This document shows, piece by piece, positions 1 through 6,863 of a stretch of 23,909 bases of DNA (position 1 is its first letter; every line of letters starts with the position of its first letter). The notes below the pieces were generated by a model. The model was not told where the DNA came from and did no database searches. It saw only the letters and a list, made by a program, of their open reading frames with translations. Origin of the DNA: a virus; IMG/VR virus record IMGVR_UViG_3300009417_000019, positions 1-23,909 of that record. One strand, 5' to 3'. The translations under genes were made by a program, and so were the position numbers.

Positions 1-2
1 AT

Positions 3-1229
3 TTGAACAGTCCAGCAGCTCGCGAAGCCTGGTATATGAAACGCCACGGAGGTAAATTCAGCTACAATAAGCTGGAAGGACAGTTGAAAAGACGCAGAGC
101 TGGCTATGCTGACGCGCTTTGGTCGATAGATGGCACAACAGTGCAGTTGATCAATAATAGTCTGGTACATGATCTGTATATATTCTATGTTTTTGATGCT
201 CACAGCGAAAGAGTACTGGCATTTGATTTTGCAGAAACGGAAAACGCGCACCTAGTAGAGCGCACCCTTAGAGCGGCATTGAAGGACAATATGCGCAAGC
301 CTTATCAGATGAATTACGATGGCGGATCTGCTATCCTGGCAACAACAGTCAAAGAGTTAATGGATAGAACTTCAAGAGTCCACTTCAAGTCGGCTCCCCA
401 TCGCCCAAGAGGTAAACGAGCGGAGCAATTGACTGGAAGAATTGAACAACACATCCTACGCAATTTCAAAAACTTCAAAGGAAGTAATATCACCTCACCA
501 TCGATACAAGGAAAGGCAAACCCTGACTTTGTAATGGCGCAGAAGAAGAAAGGAGAACTACCAAGTCGTGACCGTGTCATGCTACAAATGCGATTAGCCA
601 TCGACATCTGGAATAACACTAAAGGAAAGCGAGACGACATGACGCCAAACGAGCGATATGCGGTAGATCACAAGTACAGAGAAGTGCTTGAATATGATGA
701 ACTATTTCACCTATTCATGACTAAGCGAAAGAACCAAGTCAGCTACAAAACAACAGGAATTCGGATTGAAATCAACAAAGAGAAACACGACTACTGGGTG
801 CTGGACGATGATGGTGTAGGAGACTTTGAATTCAGAAAGAACTGGCTTGGTTACAAATTCGACATTTATGTTGATGTGCATGACTTGGGCAGTATTGAAC
901 TGTACCACAATGGCAAAATGACTGGATACGCAGTCAAGAAAGAAGAATTTGCAGAAGCCATTGTCGATCGTGAAGAAGGAGAAACGGAACGATTAAGAGC
1001 TTACCAGGACAAGCAGAAGCGCAAAAGAAAAGAGCGTGATGAAGCTTGGAAGGAAAACAGAGCTGAGCTGGAAGAAATGGGAATCCCTGAACTAGGTTTC
1101 CATGACCTCCATAAAGACGCATTGAATAGGTTCGAGAGCGAAGAAACCTTGATTGAGCTTGGATTGATTGAACAGAAAAATAAAACAACCAGGTACGCCC
1201 AAGGTGCAGATGGGCGTATCCTGGAATAG
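3..1229 (+). CDS. Mu-type DDE transposase, 5' end cut by window edge
   Basis: This is the C-terminal two thirds or so of a MuA-like transposase, which catalyses strand cleavage and strand transfer during phage integration and replicative transposition. The reading frame is open to the left edge and the first codon seen is TTG, so the true start and the N-terminal end-binding domains lie outside the window. An RNase H-like catalytic core is visible: D43 in WSIDGT, D106 in NYDGG, and E141 in a PHRPRGKRAEQ segment that lines up with the usual PYNAKAKPIE motif, giving a DD35E spacing. A beta-rich C-terminal part (about 230-320) resembles the Mu transposase C-terminal domain, followed by a highly charged helical tail (about 325-370) of the kind that contacts MuB. 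The next gene encodes the MuB-like partner. The family call is firm; the length of the missing part is unknown. Confidence 0.93.
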   Translation: MNSPAAREAWYMKRHGGKFSYNKLEGQLKRRRAGYADALWSIDGTTVQLINNSLVHDLYIFYVFDAHSERVLAFDFAETENAHLVERTLRAALKDNMRKPYQMNYDGGSAILATTVKELMDRTSRVHFKSAPHRPRGKRAEQLTGRIEQHILRNFKNFKGSNITSPSIQGKANPDFVMAQKKKGELPSRDRVMLQMRLAIDIWNNTKGKRDDMTPNERYAVDHKYREVLEYDELFHLFMTKRKNQVSYKTTGIRIEINKEKHDYWVLDDDGVGDFEFRKNWLGYKFDIYVDVHDLGSIELYHNGKMTGYAVKKEEFAEAIVDREEGETERLRAYQDKQKRKRKERDEAWKENRAELEEMGIPELGFHDLHKDALNRFESEETLIELGLIEQKNKTTRYAQGADGRILE

Positions 1230-1286
1230 AAAATAAAATCCCTTGAACAGAATAATATTTCCCTAACACTGTAAATGTAACTAATT

Positions 1287-2177
1287 ATGTATTTCGAAAC
1301 AAAAAATGAGATCACAAACAGTCTCAAATCACACATCGCAAAAAAAAGATTGAGTCAACGTCAAGTAGCTGATCTGCTAGGTGTCAATGTTGCCACAATC
1401 AACAATGTACTTACGCGAAAGTGGGAAACAAAAATCAACCTTATTTCTACTGAAATGTGGGCACGACTAAAAGTGTTCACTGGCATCCAAACTGATGTCG
1501 TTAGAGCAACTCAAAACCTAGTCACTGTACAAAATGTAGTTGAAAGAGCTCGTAAGCTCAACAAGATGTATTCAATAGTTGCTGAGCCTGGTTATGGCAA
1601 AACAACTGCCTTAGAATACCTAGCAAGTCGAACAGACGAAACTTACTACCTCTTAGTTGATAAGTACCACAGACCGCCAACCTTTCTTCGTGACATCGGC
1701 AAATCGATGGGACTACATGTTGAGGGCAAAGCAGGGTATTGCAGAGACAAGGTTGTCAGCGAATTGAAGAAAAAAGAAAACCCGGTCTTTCTGTTAGACG
1801 ACATGGGTAAAGCGAACAATCTTTTATTTCCTGTTATACAGAATCTGTATGATTTGACTGTCAATAGAGGTCATGGCGCAATCGTGATTGCTGGAGTTGA
1901 AGAACTAAGAAGCAAGGTCAATAAAATGCGAGGTAAAGGACGAGGAGGATTTCCAGAATTCAATCGTCGAGTTGCTAGATGGATAGACCTGAAGAAACCA
2001 ACAGTCGCGGAGTATGGTCAGATGGCTTCTGATTTTGGTATCCAGGATAAGAAGTCTATTCAGTTCTTGTATCGCAACTGTGGCAACTTAGCTAGTCTCA
2101 AAGACACACTTGAAGAGGCTGCATTTGAAGCTGAAAACGACATTATTACTTATGACCACTTACTTGCAGTTAGCTAA
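1287..2177 (+). CDS. MuB-like AAA+ ATPase, transposition target activator
   Basis: A 296-residue ATPase expected to bind target DNA as an ATP-dependent filament and deliver it to the transposase. Residues about 20-60 form a helix-turn-helix (LSQRQVADLLGVNVATINN), matching the N-terminal DNA-binding domain of MuB. The AAA+ core follows, with Walker A at about 99-107 (AEPGYGKTT), Walker B at about 166-172 (PVFLLDD) and a sensor-1-like strand near 199-205 (IVIAGVEE). The ATG at 1287 is preceded by an AT-rich leader with no Shine-Dalgarno. It follows the transposase by 57 nt, the usual A-B order in Mu-like phages, and its TAA overlaps the next ATG (TAATG), suggesting translational coupling. Confidence 0.93.
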   Translation: MYFETKNEITNSLKSHIAKKRLSQRQVADLLGVNVATINNVLTRKWETKINLISTEMWARLKVFTGIQTDVVRATQNLVTVQNVVERARKLNKMYSIVAEPGYGKTTALEYLASRTDETYYLLVDKYHRPPTFLRDIGKSMGLHVEGKAGYCRDKVVSELKKKENPVFLLDDMGKANNLLFPVIQNLYDLTVNRGHGAIVIAGVEELRSKVNKMRGKGRGGFPEFNRRVARWIDLKKPTVAEYGQMASDFGIQDKKSIQFLYRNCGNLASLKDTLEEAAFEAENDIITYDHLLAVS

Positions 2178-2536
2178 TGAAAACTGCTACTGTAACATAT
2201 CGAGAGGAATTGCATTGGTTTATGAAAACCATGCAATTCGAGCAGGACGAATGGTTCTGGCTCATTGCTGATAGAGGTATTGAATTCGCAAAAGCAAACG
2301 AGCAAGATTTGTACAAGTTGGTGTGTGAAAAGAAAGCGTACTGGACGTGGTTTAGGCTCAAAGTAAATCAATTCTGTATCAAGTGGGCAAATGACAACTT
2401 GAGCAGCACTAACCCTTCCCTGAGGTACCTAAAACAGCTTAGATGTTATTTCAGGACTGATTTAAGAAGGTTCTGTCACAAGGCATTCCTTGTGCATAGC
2501 TACGACAAATACTACAATCATATTATTCAATCATAA
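2177..2536 (+). CDS. hypothetical protein, coupled to MuB-like gene
   Basis: A 119-residue protein not recognised as any family. It is rich in aromatic and basic residues (many W, F, Y, K, R) with a predicted all-helical character, and has no signal peptide or membrane segment. Its ATG overlaps the stop codon of the MuB-like gene (TAATG), so it is very likely translated by reinitiation and belongs to the same early operon. Position between B and gam suggests a small transposition or early-function accessory protein, but this is inference only. Confidence 0.75.
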   Translation: MKTATVTYREELHWFMKTMQFEQDEWFWLIADRGIEFAKANEQDLYKLVCEKKAYWTWFRLKVNQFCIKWANDNLSSTNPSLRYLKQLRCYFRTDLRRFCHKAFLVHSYDKYYNHIIQS

Positions 2537-2548
2537 AAAATTATACAA

Positions 2549-3034
2549 ATGTTTACATCAAAAAAAATCCATAAGGATAGCCTACAAGGTCTTTATGAAG
2601 GCTATTCAAACGCTACGGCTGAGCTCGTTAAAATCGAGACGAAAGAAACTGAGGAGATTAATAAGATCCTTAAAAAGAATAGCACAAAGAAAAACGTGTT
2701 GGCTGAAATTAAAACTAACCTCTTAGAAAAAATGGAAGCCTGGGCGACTGAAAACAAAGATCAGTTTTCAGACAAAAAGAGTCTTGAAGTTCTTGGTGGC
2801 TCTGTTGGCTTTAGATCTGGAAAAGCTAAGGTTGTGCTTCCAGTTAAGGAAAAACTGGAGATCGCAATTGCAACCCTTAAGGAGCGTGAGCTTAACACCT
2901 TTCTCATTGAAAAAACCGACATCTCCAAAAGTGCATTTATCACCAACAGCGGAAACCCTAGGATCAAAGAACTAATGGACGAGCTGGGCATAAGAATTAA
3001 GAAAGAAGATTCCTTCTTTGTCAAGTTGAAGTAG
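2549..3034 (+). CDS. gam: host-nuclease inhibitor Gam-like protein
   Basis: A 161-residue protein with the layout of Mu Gam, a Ku-like dimer that binds double-stranded DNA ends and shields them from exonucleases such as RecBCD/AddAB. A long charged helical N-terminal half (about 1-75) is followed by the family's beta hairpin with GFRSGKAKV near residues 87-95, then a FLIEKTDISKSA segment near 118-129 and a short C-terminal beta unit (GIRIKKEDSFFVKL). These match the order wR-xx-V, then xxKxA, then GIxIxxxExFxI seen in Phage_Gam proteins. It lies in the early operon downstream of the A-B pair, as in Mu. The similarity is by pattern, not by alignment score. Confidence 0.8.
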   Translation: MFTSKKIHKDSLQGLYEGYSNATAELVKIETKETEEINKILKKNSTKKNVLAEIKTNLLEKMEAWATENKDQFSDKKSLEVLGGSVGFRSGKAKVVLPVKEKLEIAIATLKERELNTFLIEKTDISKSAFITNSGNPRIKELMDELGIRIKKEDSFFVKLK

Positions 3035-3048
3035 TTGGGGAACTGGTT

Positions 3049-3106
3049 TCCGATGTAGCTCAAAATGGGAGCATGCGCCATGTGGGTTCGAATCCCACCA
3101 TCGGAG
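3049..3106 (+). ncRNA. tRNA-like element lacking an anticodon arm
   Basis: This 58-nt sequence folds as a tRNA without a normal anticodon arm. Acceptor stem: TCCGATG (3049-3055) pairs with CATCGGA (3099-3105), 7 of 7 Watson-Crick, followed by discriminator G3106. TA at 3056-3057 matches positions 8-9. D arm: GCTC (3058-3061), loop AAAATGG containing the conserved GG, GAGC (3069-3072). T arm: GTGGG, loop TTCGAAT, CCCAC (3082-3098), canonical in every position. Between D and T arms there are only 9 nt (ATGCGCCAT, 3073-3081) where about 23 are normal; they could form a 3-bp ATG/CAT mini-hairpin with loop CGC. CCA is not encoded (GCAATA follows). The element fills the gap between gam and the gemA-like gene in the same orientation. 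It cannot decode as drawn. It may be a processing signal for RNase P/RNase Z in the early mRNA, a decoy RNA, or a decayed tRNA. Confidence 0.8.
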
Positions 3107-3122
3107 CAATAATATAGAAATA

Positions 3123-3518
3123 ATGAAACGTACTATTAGTCAAAATAAAGAATTGTATGGGTTGCTTAATCGGCTTCAAATATTGGATCAAAAATCTGAA
3201 CTAGTTCTAATCTATACAAACCATCGAACTGAGTCTTCATCCAAAATGACCAAGGCGGAATGTGAGCGAATGTTGATCGATTTGAGAGGTCAAAAAAGCA
3301 TGACAGAAAAGAGATCCGATCGGATGAGAAAGAAGATCATTTCCATGATGGTACACGAGCTTGGATGGACTATGGATAAGCTTTATCAGTTTTGTATCAA
3401 AAGTGGCTATCTCAAGAAGCCATTGAACGACTACAGTTATGAGGAGCTGCCTTTACTAGTCACTCAATTTGGAAATATTCTCGAATCGTACATCCCTAAA
3501 CTATTAACTGATGATTAA
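3123..3518 (+). CDS. GemA-like (Mu gp16, DUF1018-type) regulatory protein
   Basis: A 131-residue protein whose pattern resembles the GemA/DUF1018 family of Mu-like phages, linked to modulation of host DNA topology and gene expression. Visible parts are an N-terminal helical segment (NKELYGLLNRLQI), a middle segment with MTKAECERMLIDLR equivalent to the family's LTxxExxxlLxxLR, and a C-terminal half with KKIISMMVHELGW and FCIKSGYLKKPLNDYSYEE, matching the family's KirxLwxxLG and FvxrqtGvxxlxwLtxxe segments. It is transcribed just after Gam and the tRNA-like element. Early operon position supports the call, but identity is by motif only and the molecular role is not well known even in Mu. Confidence 0.65.
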   Translation: MKRTISQNKELYGLLNRLQILDQKSELVLIYTNHRTESSSKMTKAECERMLIDLRGQKSMTEKRSDRMRKKIISMMVHELGWTMDKLYQFCIKSGYLKKPLNDYSYEELPLLVTQFGNILESYIPKLLTDD

Positions 3519-3879
3519 ACTACAGGAGCAAAAAGTAAAGGTGAAACTAACACCTAATCAAGTCAGGGAAATAATACAGGCATTAAAGAATTTTATGTTT
3601 AGCGATCCTACTGGAAATGATCAAAACATGACTAATGCTTGCCTGTACACTTTACTAGTAAACCTTCATAATAAGTATCAACGCAATTCGAATATAGCCA
3701 TTAAGCTGAGGATACAAGATGCTTATGGATTCTTAGGTTGGTTTTGCCACATAGAACATTTGTTGACTCCATACGCACGCGCAGTTTTGCTGAACATGAA
3801 TGATCAATTGGTTCAGGAGCTGAGTGGAAATGACATTGCATTGATATATAGAAAAAATTTATCTCATGCCACGCACTAA
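3511..3879 (+). CDS. hypothetical protein, early operon
   Basis: A 122-residue protein of unknown family. It starts with a charged segment (KLQEQKVKVKLTPNQVREIIQALKNFM) and appears mostly helical, with no signal peptide, membrane span or recognisable catalytic motif. The ATG at 3511 lies 8 nt inside the GemA-like gene and its own end overlaps the next gene by 14 nt, so the three are almost certainly co-translated. No function is proposed. Confidence 0.75.
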   Translation: MIKLQEQKVKVKLTPNQVREIIQALKNFMFSDPTGNDQNMTNACLYTLLVNLHNKYQRNSNIAIKLRIQDAYGFLGWFCHIEHLLTPYARAVLLNMNDQLVQELSGNDIALIYRKNLSHATH

Positions 3880-4087
3880 AAATGATCGGCTTCTAATCAA
3901 TCGCAATCAGAAGATTTTAAAGCGATTTGATTATTGGTATAACAAGAAAAGGCTCAGATATGATGACGTATTGCACAAGCTATCTGAGGAGGAATTCTTC
4001 TTAAATGAAAAGACGATACTTAAGATCCTGCGAGAAACTAAGAAAATAGAATCCAAATTTCCAACACAAACAAAATTAGAATTATGA
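3866..4087 (+). CDS. small basic protein, possible helix-turn-helix
   Basis: A 73-residue basic protein (many K and R) with a central stretch RLRYDDVLHKLSEEEFFLNEKTILKIL arranged like helix, short helix, turn, recognition-like helix. This layout recalls small winged or simple HTH regulators common in Bacteroidota phages and mobile elements, although no diagnostic residues settle it. It overlaps the gene before by 14 nt and the next by 4 nt (ATGA). A role in early transcription control is possible but unproven. Confidence 0.65.
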   Translation: MPRTKNDRLLINRNQKILKRFDYWYNKKRLRYDDVLHKLSEEEFFLNEKTILKILRETKKIESKFPTQTKLEL

Positions 4088-4893
4088 ATAAATTAAAGAC
4101 AGATCAAAATGGAGGAATGCCATTCGTCGTAGACGATCTACGATGGATTGACGATAGCGTTAGAGATGCCTTTTTAGGCGTCCTGAGTGCTTTTGGTGAT
4201 AGTTACCGACTCTCTGGAGCGGTTGCTACTGTAAACGGCACTAACCTGGACATAAGTGACGGGTATGTGGTTATAGGTGGCGAAGTAATGGAAGTTGTTG
4301 CACACTCAGTTACTAATGTTTCAGGAAACGATTACTACTTTCAACTAGAGGAGAATACTCCAGGAAGTGGAGGTGTGCCAGATGCAGACGGATATAAATT
4401 ATTTGGTGACGCCATATCACGTGACACTTATTACATCCGGAGAGCGCATGTAATTGGCGATACCACCCAGCCACCAAATTCATTAGCCGTAGACGCTCAA
4501 TACCTCAGTGAGCTTACAGATGGAGGTGCGATTGTTAAGATCAATCAAATTGAATCCACTTGGATATACCTCACGCCAACGGTCGCGGTAAATGGGGGTT
4601 CAATTAGCGTCACAGAAGCCTACTTGAAGCATAAAATAATAGGCAAAACAATGCATATAAATGTAAAGGTAGAGGCTACGATCACAGGCTCGGCTAACTT
4701 TATTACAGTTGCACTTCCAACTGGTGTTACTGTTAAAAATTCTGTTGGCGGTGCAGCGATGGACAAACTAACTACAACCGACAAAATTAATGTGTTTTGC
4801 TTTCAAAATAGCAATTTAATTGAGCTTTATCCTACTAGCACCTTCTCAGGAGATGTTGAGATTTATTTGAATCTAACTACTGAAATAAATTAA
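4084..4893 (+). CDS. putative phage tail-fibre or appendage protein
   Basis: A 269-residue, beta-rich, glycine/threonine/serine-rich protein with low lysine density compared with its neighbours. The N-terminus (GGMPFVVDDLRWIDDSVRDAFLGVL) resembles the attachment segment of fibre-like proteins in Bacteroidota phages, where a GGxPxxxDDxRxxDxxxRdAf pattern precedes beta-structured repeats. The middle (about 45-160) reads as short beta strands with turns, and the C-terminal 110 residues look like a beta-sandwich (TVAVNGGSISVTEAYLKHK, then SANFITVALPTGVTV). It would be expected in the late tail region, yet it sits inside the early operon with a 4-nt overlap to the gene before. Either it is a fibre gene expressed from the early operon or a virion protein moved here by recombination. 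No chaperone gene is next to it. Confidence 0.6.
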   Translation: MNKLKTDQNGGMPFVVDDLRWIDDSVRDAFLGVLSAFGDSYRLSGAVATVNGTNLDISDGYVVIGGEVMEVVAHSVTNVSGNDYYFQLEENTPGSGGVPDADGYKLFGDAISRDTYYIRRAHVIGDTTQPPNSLAVDAQYLSELTDGGAIVKINQIESTWIYLTPTVAVNGGSISVTEAYLKHKIIGKTMHINVKVEATITGSANFITVALPTGVTVKNSVGGAAMDKLTTTDKINVFCFQNSNLIELYPTSTFSGDVEIYLNLTTEIN

Positions 4894-4917
4894 TCACAGC
4901 TTTTAAATCACTGAGAA

Positions 4918-5199
4918 ATGAAGCATTTCAAATTAGAGATATTGGCAATAATTGGACTTGTCATAGTGGCAATATATATGTTTTCAAGAATTTATTTTGA
5001 ATTCAAACCGATCTATGAAAGAGCTCAAATAGAGTGTTATTATGACGTGATACACTATACAAGTAACAGCAGTATGCACTACAGGACAACGAAATTAGAA
5101 GGGATAAATAATGGTGTTGAGATGGTTATAGACAATAATCGCGTTGTAATAAAAGGCTCAATTAACGCCACAAAGATATGCCCACCTATAGAAAAATAA
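4918..5199 (+). CDS. small single-span membrane protein
   Basis: A 93-residue protein with a short N-terminal basic segment, one strong hydrophobic span at about residues 8-25 (LEILAIIGLVIVAIYMFS) and a hydrophilic remainder with two cysteines (ECYY and ICPP). The topology suggests an N-terminal anchor with the bulk in the periplasm or, less likely, in the cytoplasm. There is no lipobox cysteine. It follows the fibre-like gene after 24 nt. Superinfection exclusion proteins often have this size and topology, but nothing in the sequence identifies one here. Confidence 0.65.
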   Translation: MKHFKLEILAIIGLVIVAIYMFSRIYFEFKPIYERAQIECYYDVIHYTSNSSMHYRTTKLEGINNGVEMVIDNNRVVIKGSINATKICPPIEK

Positions 5200-5224
5200 T
5201 CAACCTTAATTAAAAAACATAGTC

Positions 5225-5665
5225 ATGAATGATAAAAAATGGAAGCGATTTAGTAGGCAGGAGCTGAAGATAATTAAGAAGAATTTACACAAGAGCAGAA
5301 AAGCAATTCTACAAGAATTAAACGACAACGGCTATTTTCGTACTGAAGAATCCATAAGATGGAAACTCATTAGGCTGAAACATAAGATCAAGCAAGATTC
5401 AGCCATACCAAGCAGTAAATTAGAGCTAGTTTCAAGGCCAGAATACATTCACACTGGAGACTTCATTACGTTTATGAGAGGTGCGGTAACGGAACTTACA
5501 TTTCTAGTTAAAGAGATTAAGAAAGATGCTCACAACTACTATTTCAGGGCAGTGATTAAGCGTCATAGTGATGAAGCATTACTAAGTAGAACAACAAGAA
5601 TTACTGTACCGAAAAGCGTCCATACTAGAAATCATCAGAAGATATCGATGTTCAAATTATCTTAA
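5225..5665 (+). CDS. putative DNA-binding protein with N-terminal HTH-like segment
   Basis: A 146-residue basic protein. Residues about 4-55 (WKRFSRQELKIIKKNL, then KSRKAILQELNDNGYFRTEESIRWKLIRL) have the spacing of a Myb/SANT-like or resolvase-like three-helix unit: a tryptophan at the start of helix 1, a middle helix, and a recognition-like helix with RTEESIRWKL. The C-terminal half (about 75-146) looks beta-rich and contains no known motif. A DNA-binding role is plausible but not proven. It is expressed with its downstream neighbour, whose ATG lies 2 nt after its stop. Confidence 0.6.
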   Translation: MNDKKWKRFSRQELKIIKKNLHKSRKAILQELNDNGYFRTEESIRWKLIRLKHKIKQDSAIPSSKLELVSRPEYIHTGDFITFMRGAVTELTFLVKEIKKDAHNYYFRAVIKRHSDEALLSRTTRITVPKSVHTRNHQKISMFKLS

Positions 5666-5667
5666 GG

Positions 5668-5871
5668 ATGCCATTCAGAGAAATTGAAGAGAAATATTTA
5701 GAGATCTGCAATCCTAAAAGCATTGTTGAAGGAATGACTGACTTGGAATTTATTCTCTGGTTAATGCTAGGAACACCCCAAGATGTCAGATGCACATTTC
5801 ATCAACTTGAATTGCATGAGCTTTACGAATACGCAACCTTAGCAAGGAATTATCTAATAGAATTAAATTAA
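5668..5871 (+). CDS. small acidic hypothetical protein
   Basis: A 67-residue acidic, helical protein with no recognised family. It contains an aromatic/leucine-rich stretch (LEFILWLMLGTP) that is too short and interrupted to be a confident membrane span. It is packed between its neighbours (2 nt gap upstream, 5 nt downstream), which supports it as a real coding unit of the early operon. Small acidic phage proteins of this type are often host-takeover or counter-defence factors, but here this is only a guess. Confidence 0.6.
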   Translation: MPFREIEEKYLEICNPKSIVEGMTDLEFILWLMLGTPQDVRCTFHQLELHELYEYATLARNYLIELN

Positions 5872-5876
5872 TAACG

Positions 5877-6425
5877 ATGAATAACCTAACACCCCATCCA
5901 CTTGAAAAACTAGATGGATGCATTAATACCGCCTCAGGCAATAAGATTGATCTACTAAACCCCAAAACAGACCAAATAAGCATCAATGATATCGCAATCG
6001 CTCTAGGCAATACAAGCCATTTTGGAGGGCAGACAAAGCGTTTCTTTTCTGTAGCGCAACATTCATGGCTAGTGGCTGAAATCGCACCTGAGCACCTTAA
6101 AAAAGAAGCATTGATGCATGATGCAGCTGAGGCCTACTTAGGGGACATGATCAAGCCGCTTAAGATATTGTTACCAGAATACCAACGCCTTGAGGAGCAA
6201 ATGCTTAAAGTGATCTTCGAAAGGTACCATTTAGATTACGAGAAGCTAATAGATGTCAAGCGTTACGATAAGAAAATACAACAACTTGAATATGACTTCT
6301 TTTATGGTGACAGAGTCAATAGCCTGGAGATATACCTCAATAGAAAGAAGTACTACAGATGCTGGACACCTGAAGCAAGTACCTCGAATTTCTTGAGTGC
6401 ATTCAATGTTTTATTCAAGCATTAA
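5877..6425 (+). CDS. HD-domain phosphohydrolase, YfbR-like nucleotidase
   Basis: A 182-residue HD-superfamily hydrolase. The metal-binding residues can be followed: H62 in SVAQHSWLVAE, H81-D82 in ALMHDAAEAYLGDMIKP, and an acidic pair D131/E138 in VKRYDKKIQQLEYDF. The HDAAEAYxGDxxxPLK pattern is characteristic of YfbR-type 5'-deoxynucleotidases and their phage relatives, which dephosphorylate deoxynucleoside monophosphates or hydrolyse dNTPs. N-terminal segment SGNKIDLLNPKTDQISINDIA is also typical of this phage group. In a phage it likely adjusts nucleotide pools during replication. No partner enzyme for a modified-base pathway (PurZ, thymidylate synthase-like) is seen nearby. Confidence 0.85.
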   Translation: MNNLTPHPLEKLDGCINTASGNKIDLLNPKTDQISINDIAIALGNTSHFGGQTKRFFSVAQHSWLVAEIAPEHLKKEALMHDAAEAYLGDMIKPLKILLPEYQRLEEQMLKVIFERYHLDYEKLIDVKRYDKKIQQLEYDFFYGDRVNSLEIYLNRKKYYRCWTPEASTSNFLSAFNVLFKH

Positions 6426-6429
6426 ATTA

Positions 6430-6441
6430 TATCGTACGATA
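6430..6441. repeat. 12-bp perfect palindrome before a start codon
   Basis: TATCGTACGATA reads the same on both strands and lies in the 18-nt gap between the HD hydrolase gene and the SprT-like gene, two bases before the ATG at 6444. It could be a small operator or a translation-modulating hairpin, but at this length chance is also possible. Confidence 0.35.
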
Positions 6442-6443
6442 CA

Positions 6444-6863
6444 ATGAATACACCTACACAACACCAGTTCACGAAATACCAGAAGCTGTTTGAATATTTC
6501 AATCAAAAATTATTCATGGGTAAGCTTCCTTTCTGCCTGCTAATTCTATCAAGAAAAACAGCAAGGATGTGTGGTCATTTTTCTCCTGACAGATGGGAAG
6601 ATCATGTGAAATGGTTCACCTTTGGCAGCATGAGTTTGGCACACTTAGATAATTTCTATTCCTACGCACAGAGTTCAGGTAATGGGCATACGCTACAAAT
6701 AGGAATGATAGGAGGTCGGTTTGCGATTAAGCACAATGGTAGAGTTGAACTGTGCGCATCAGCTACTTGTGCCTGCGAAAAATACAGGAAAATATTTGAA
6801 TCACACGTAGGCTATAAATCATCTACAACTCATGAAGCAAACGAAATACCAGAAGAAGGATAA
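6444..6863 (+). CDS. SprT-like protein lacking the HExxH motif
   Basis: A 139-residue protein whose first 55 residues (YQKLFEYFNQKLFMGKLPF, then SRKTARMCGHFSPDRW) match the start of SprT-like metalloprotease domains found in many phages and plasmids, which have the pattern yxxLNxxlFxgkLPxxxxxxxRkxxxxGxFxpdrW. The usual continuation with a zinc-binding HExxH helix is absent in this frame. The remainder (SYAQSSGNGHTLQIGMIGG and a region with three cysteines at CASATCAC) does not follow the family. It is therefore either a shortened, catalytically dead derivative or a distant relative in which only the first subdomain is kept. The last 32 nt overlap the next gene. I see no single-base frameshift that would restore the motif. 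Confidence 0.6.
   Translation: MNTPTQHQFTKYQKLFEYFNQKLFMGKLPFCLLILSRKTARMCGHFSPDRWEDHVKWFTFGSMSLAHLDNFYSYAQSSGNGHTLQIGMIGGRFAIKHNGRVELCASATCACEKYRKIFESHVGYKSSTTHEANEIPEEG

Noticed and set aside
934-1336. Two overlapping antisense reading frames opposite the end of the transposase and the start of the MuB-like gene
   Set aside because: They lie opposite strongly supported genes, overlap each other and have compositions rich in F, S and C without domain-like patterns.
2490-2726. 78-residue + frame overlapping the gam start
   Set aside because: It is an alternate-frame shadow of gam; the Gam frame has clear family motifs.
2761-3081. 106-residue - strand frame running through the tRNA-like element
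   Set aside because: It is antisense to gam, and its start falls inside the tRNA-like fold, which explains that sequence better.
3049-3106. Calling the tRNA-like element an ordinary tRNA with a named amino acid
   Set aside because: The span between D and T arms is 9 nt, too short for an anticodon arm and variable loop; the CGC in the mini-loop is not evidence for an alanine tRNA, and the G3:U70 alanine identity pair is absent.
6444-6863. A frameshift hiding an intact HExxH in the SprT-like gene
   Set aside because: The out-of-frame HEFGT stretch has threonine instead of the second histidine and meets a stop soon after.
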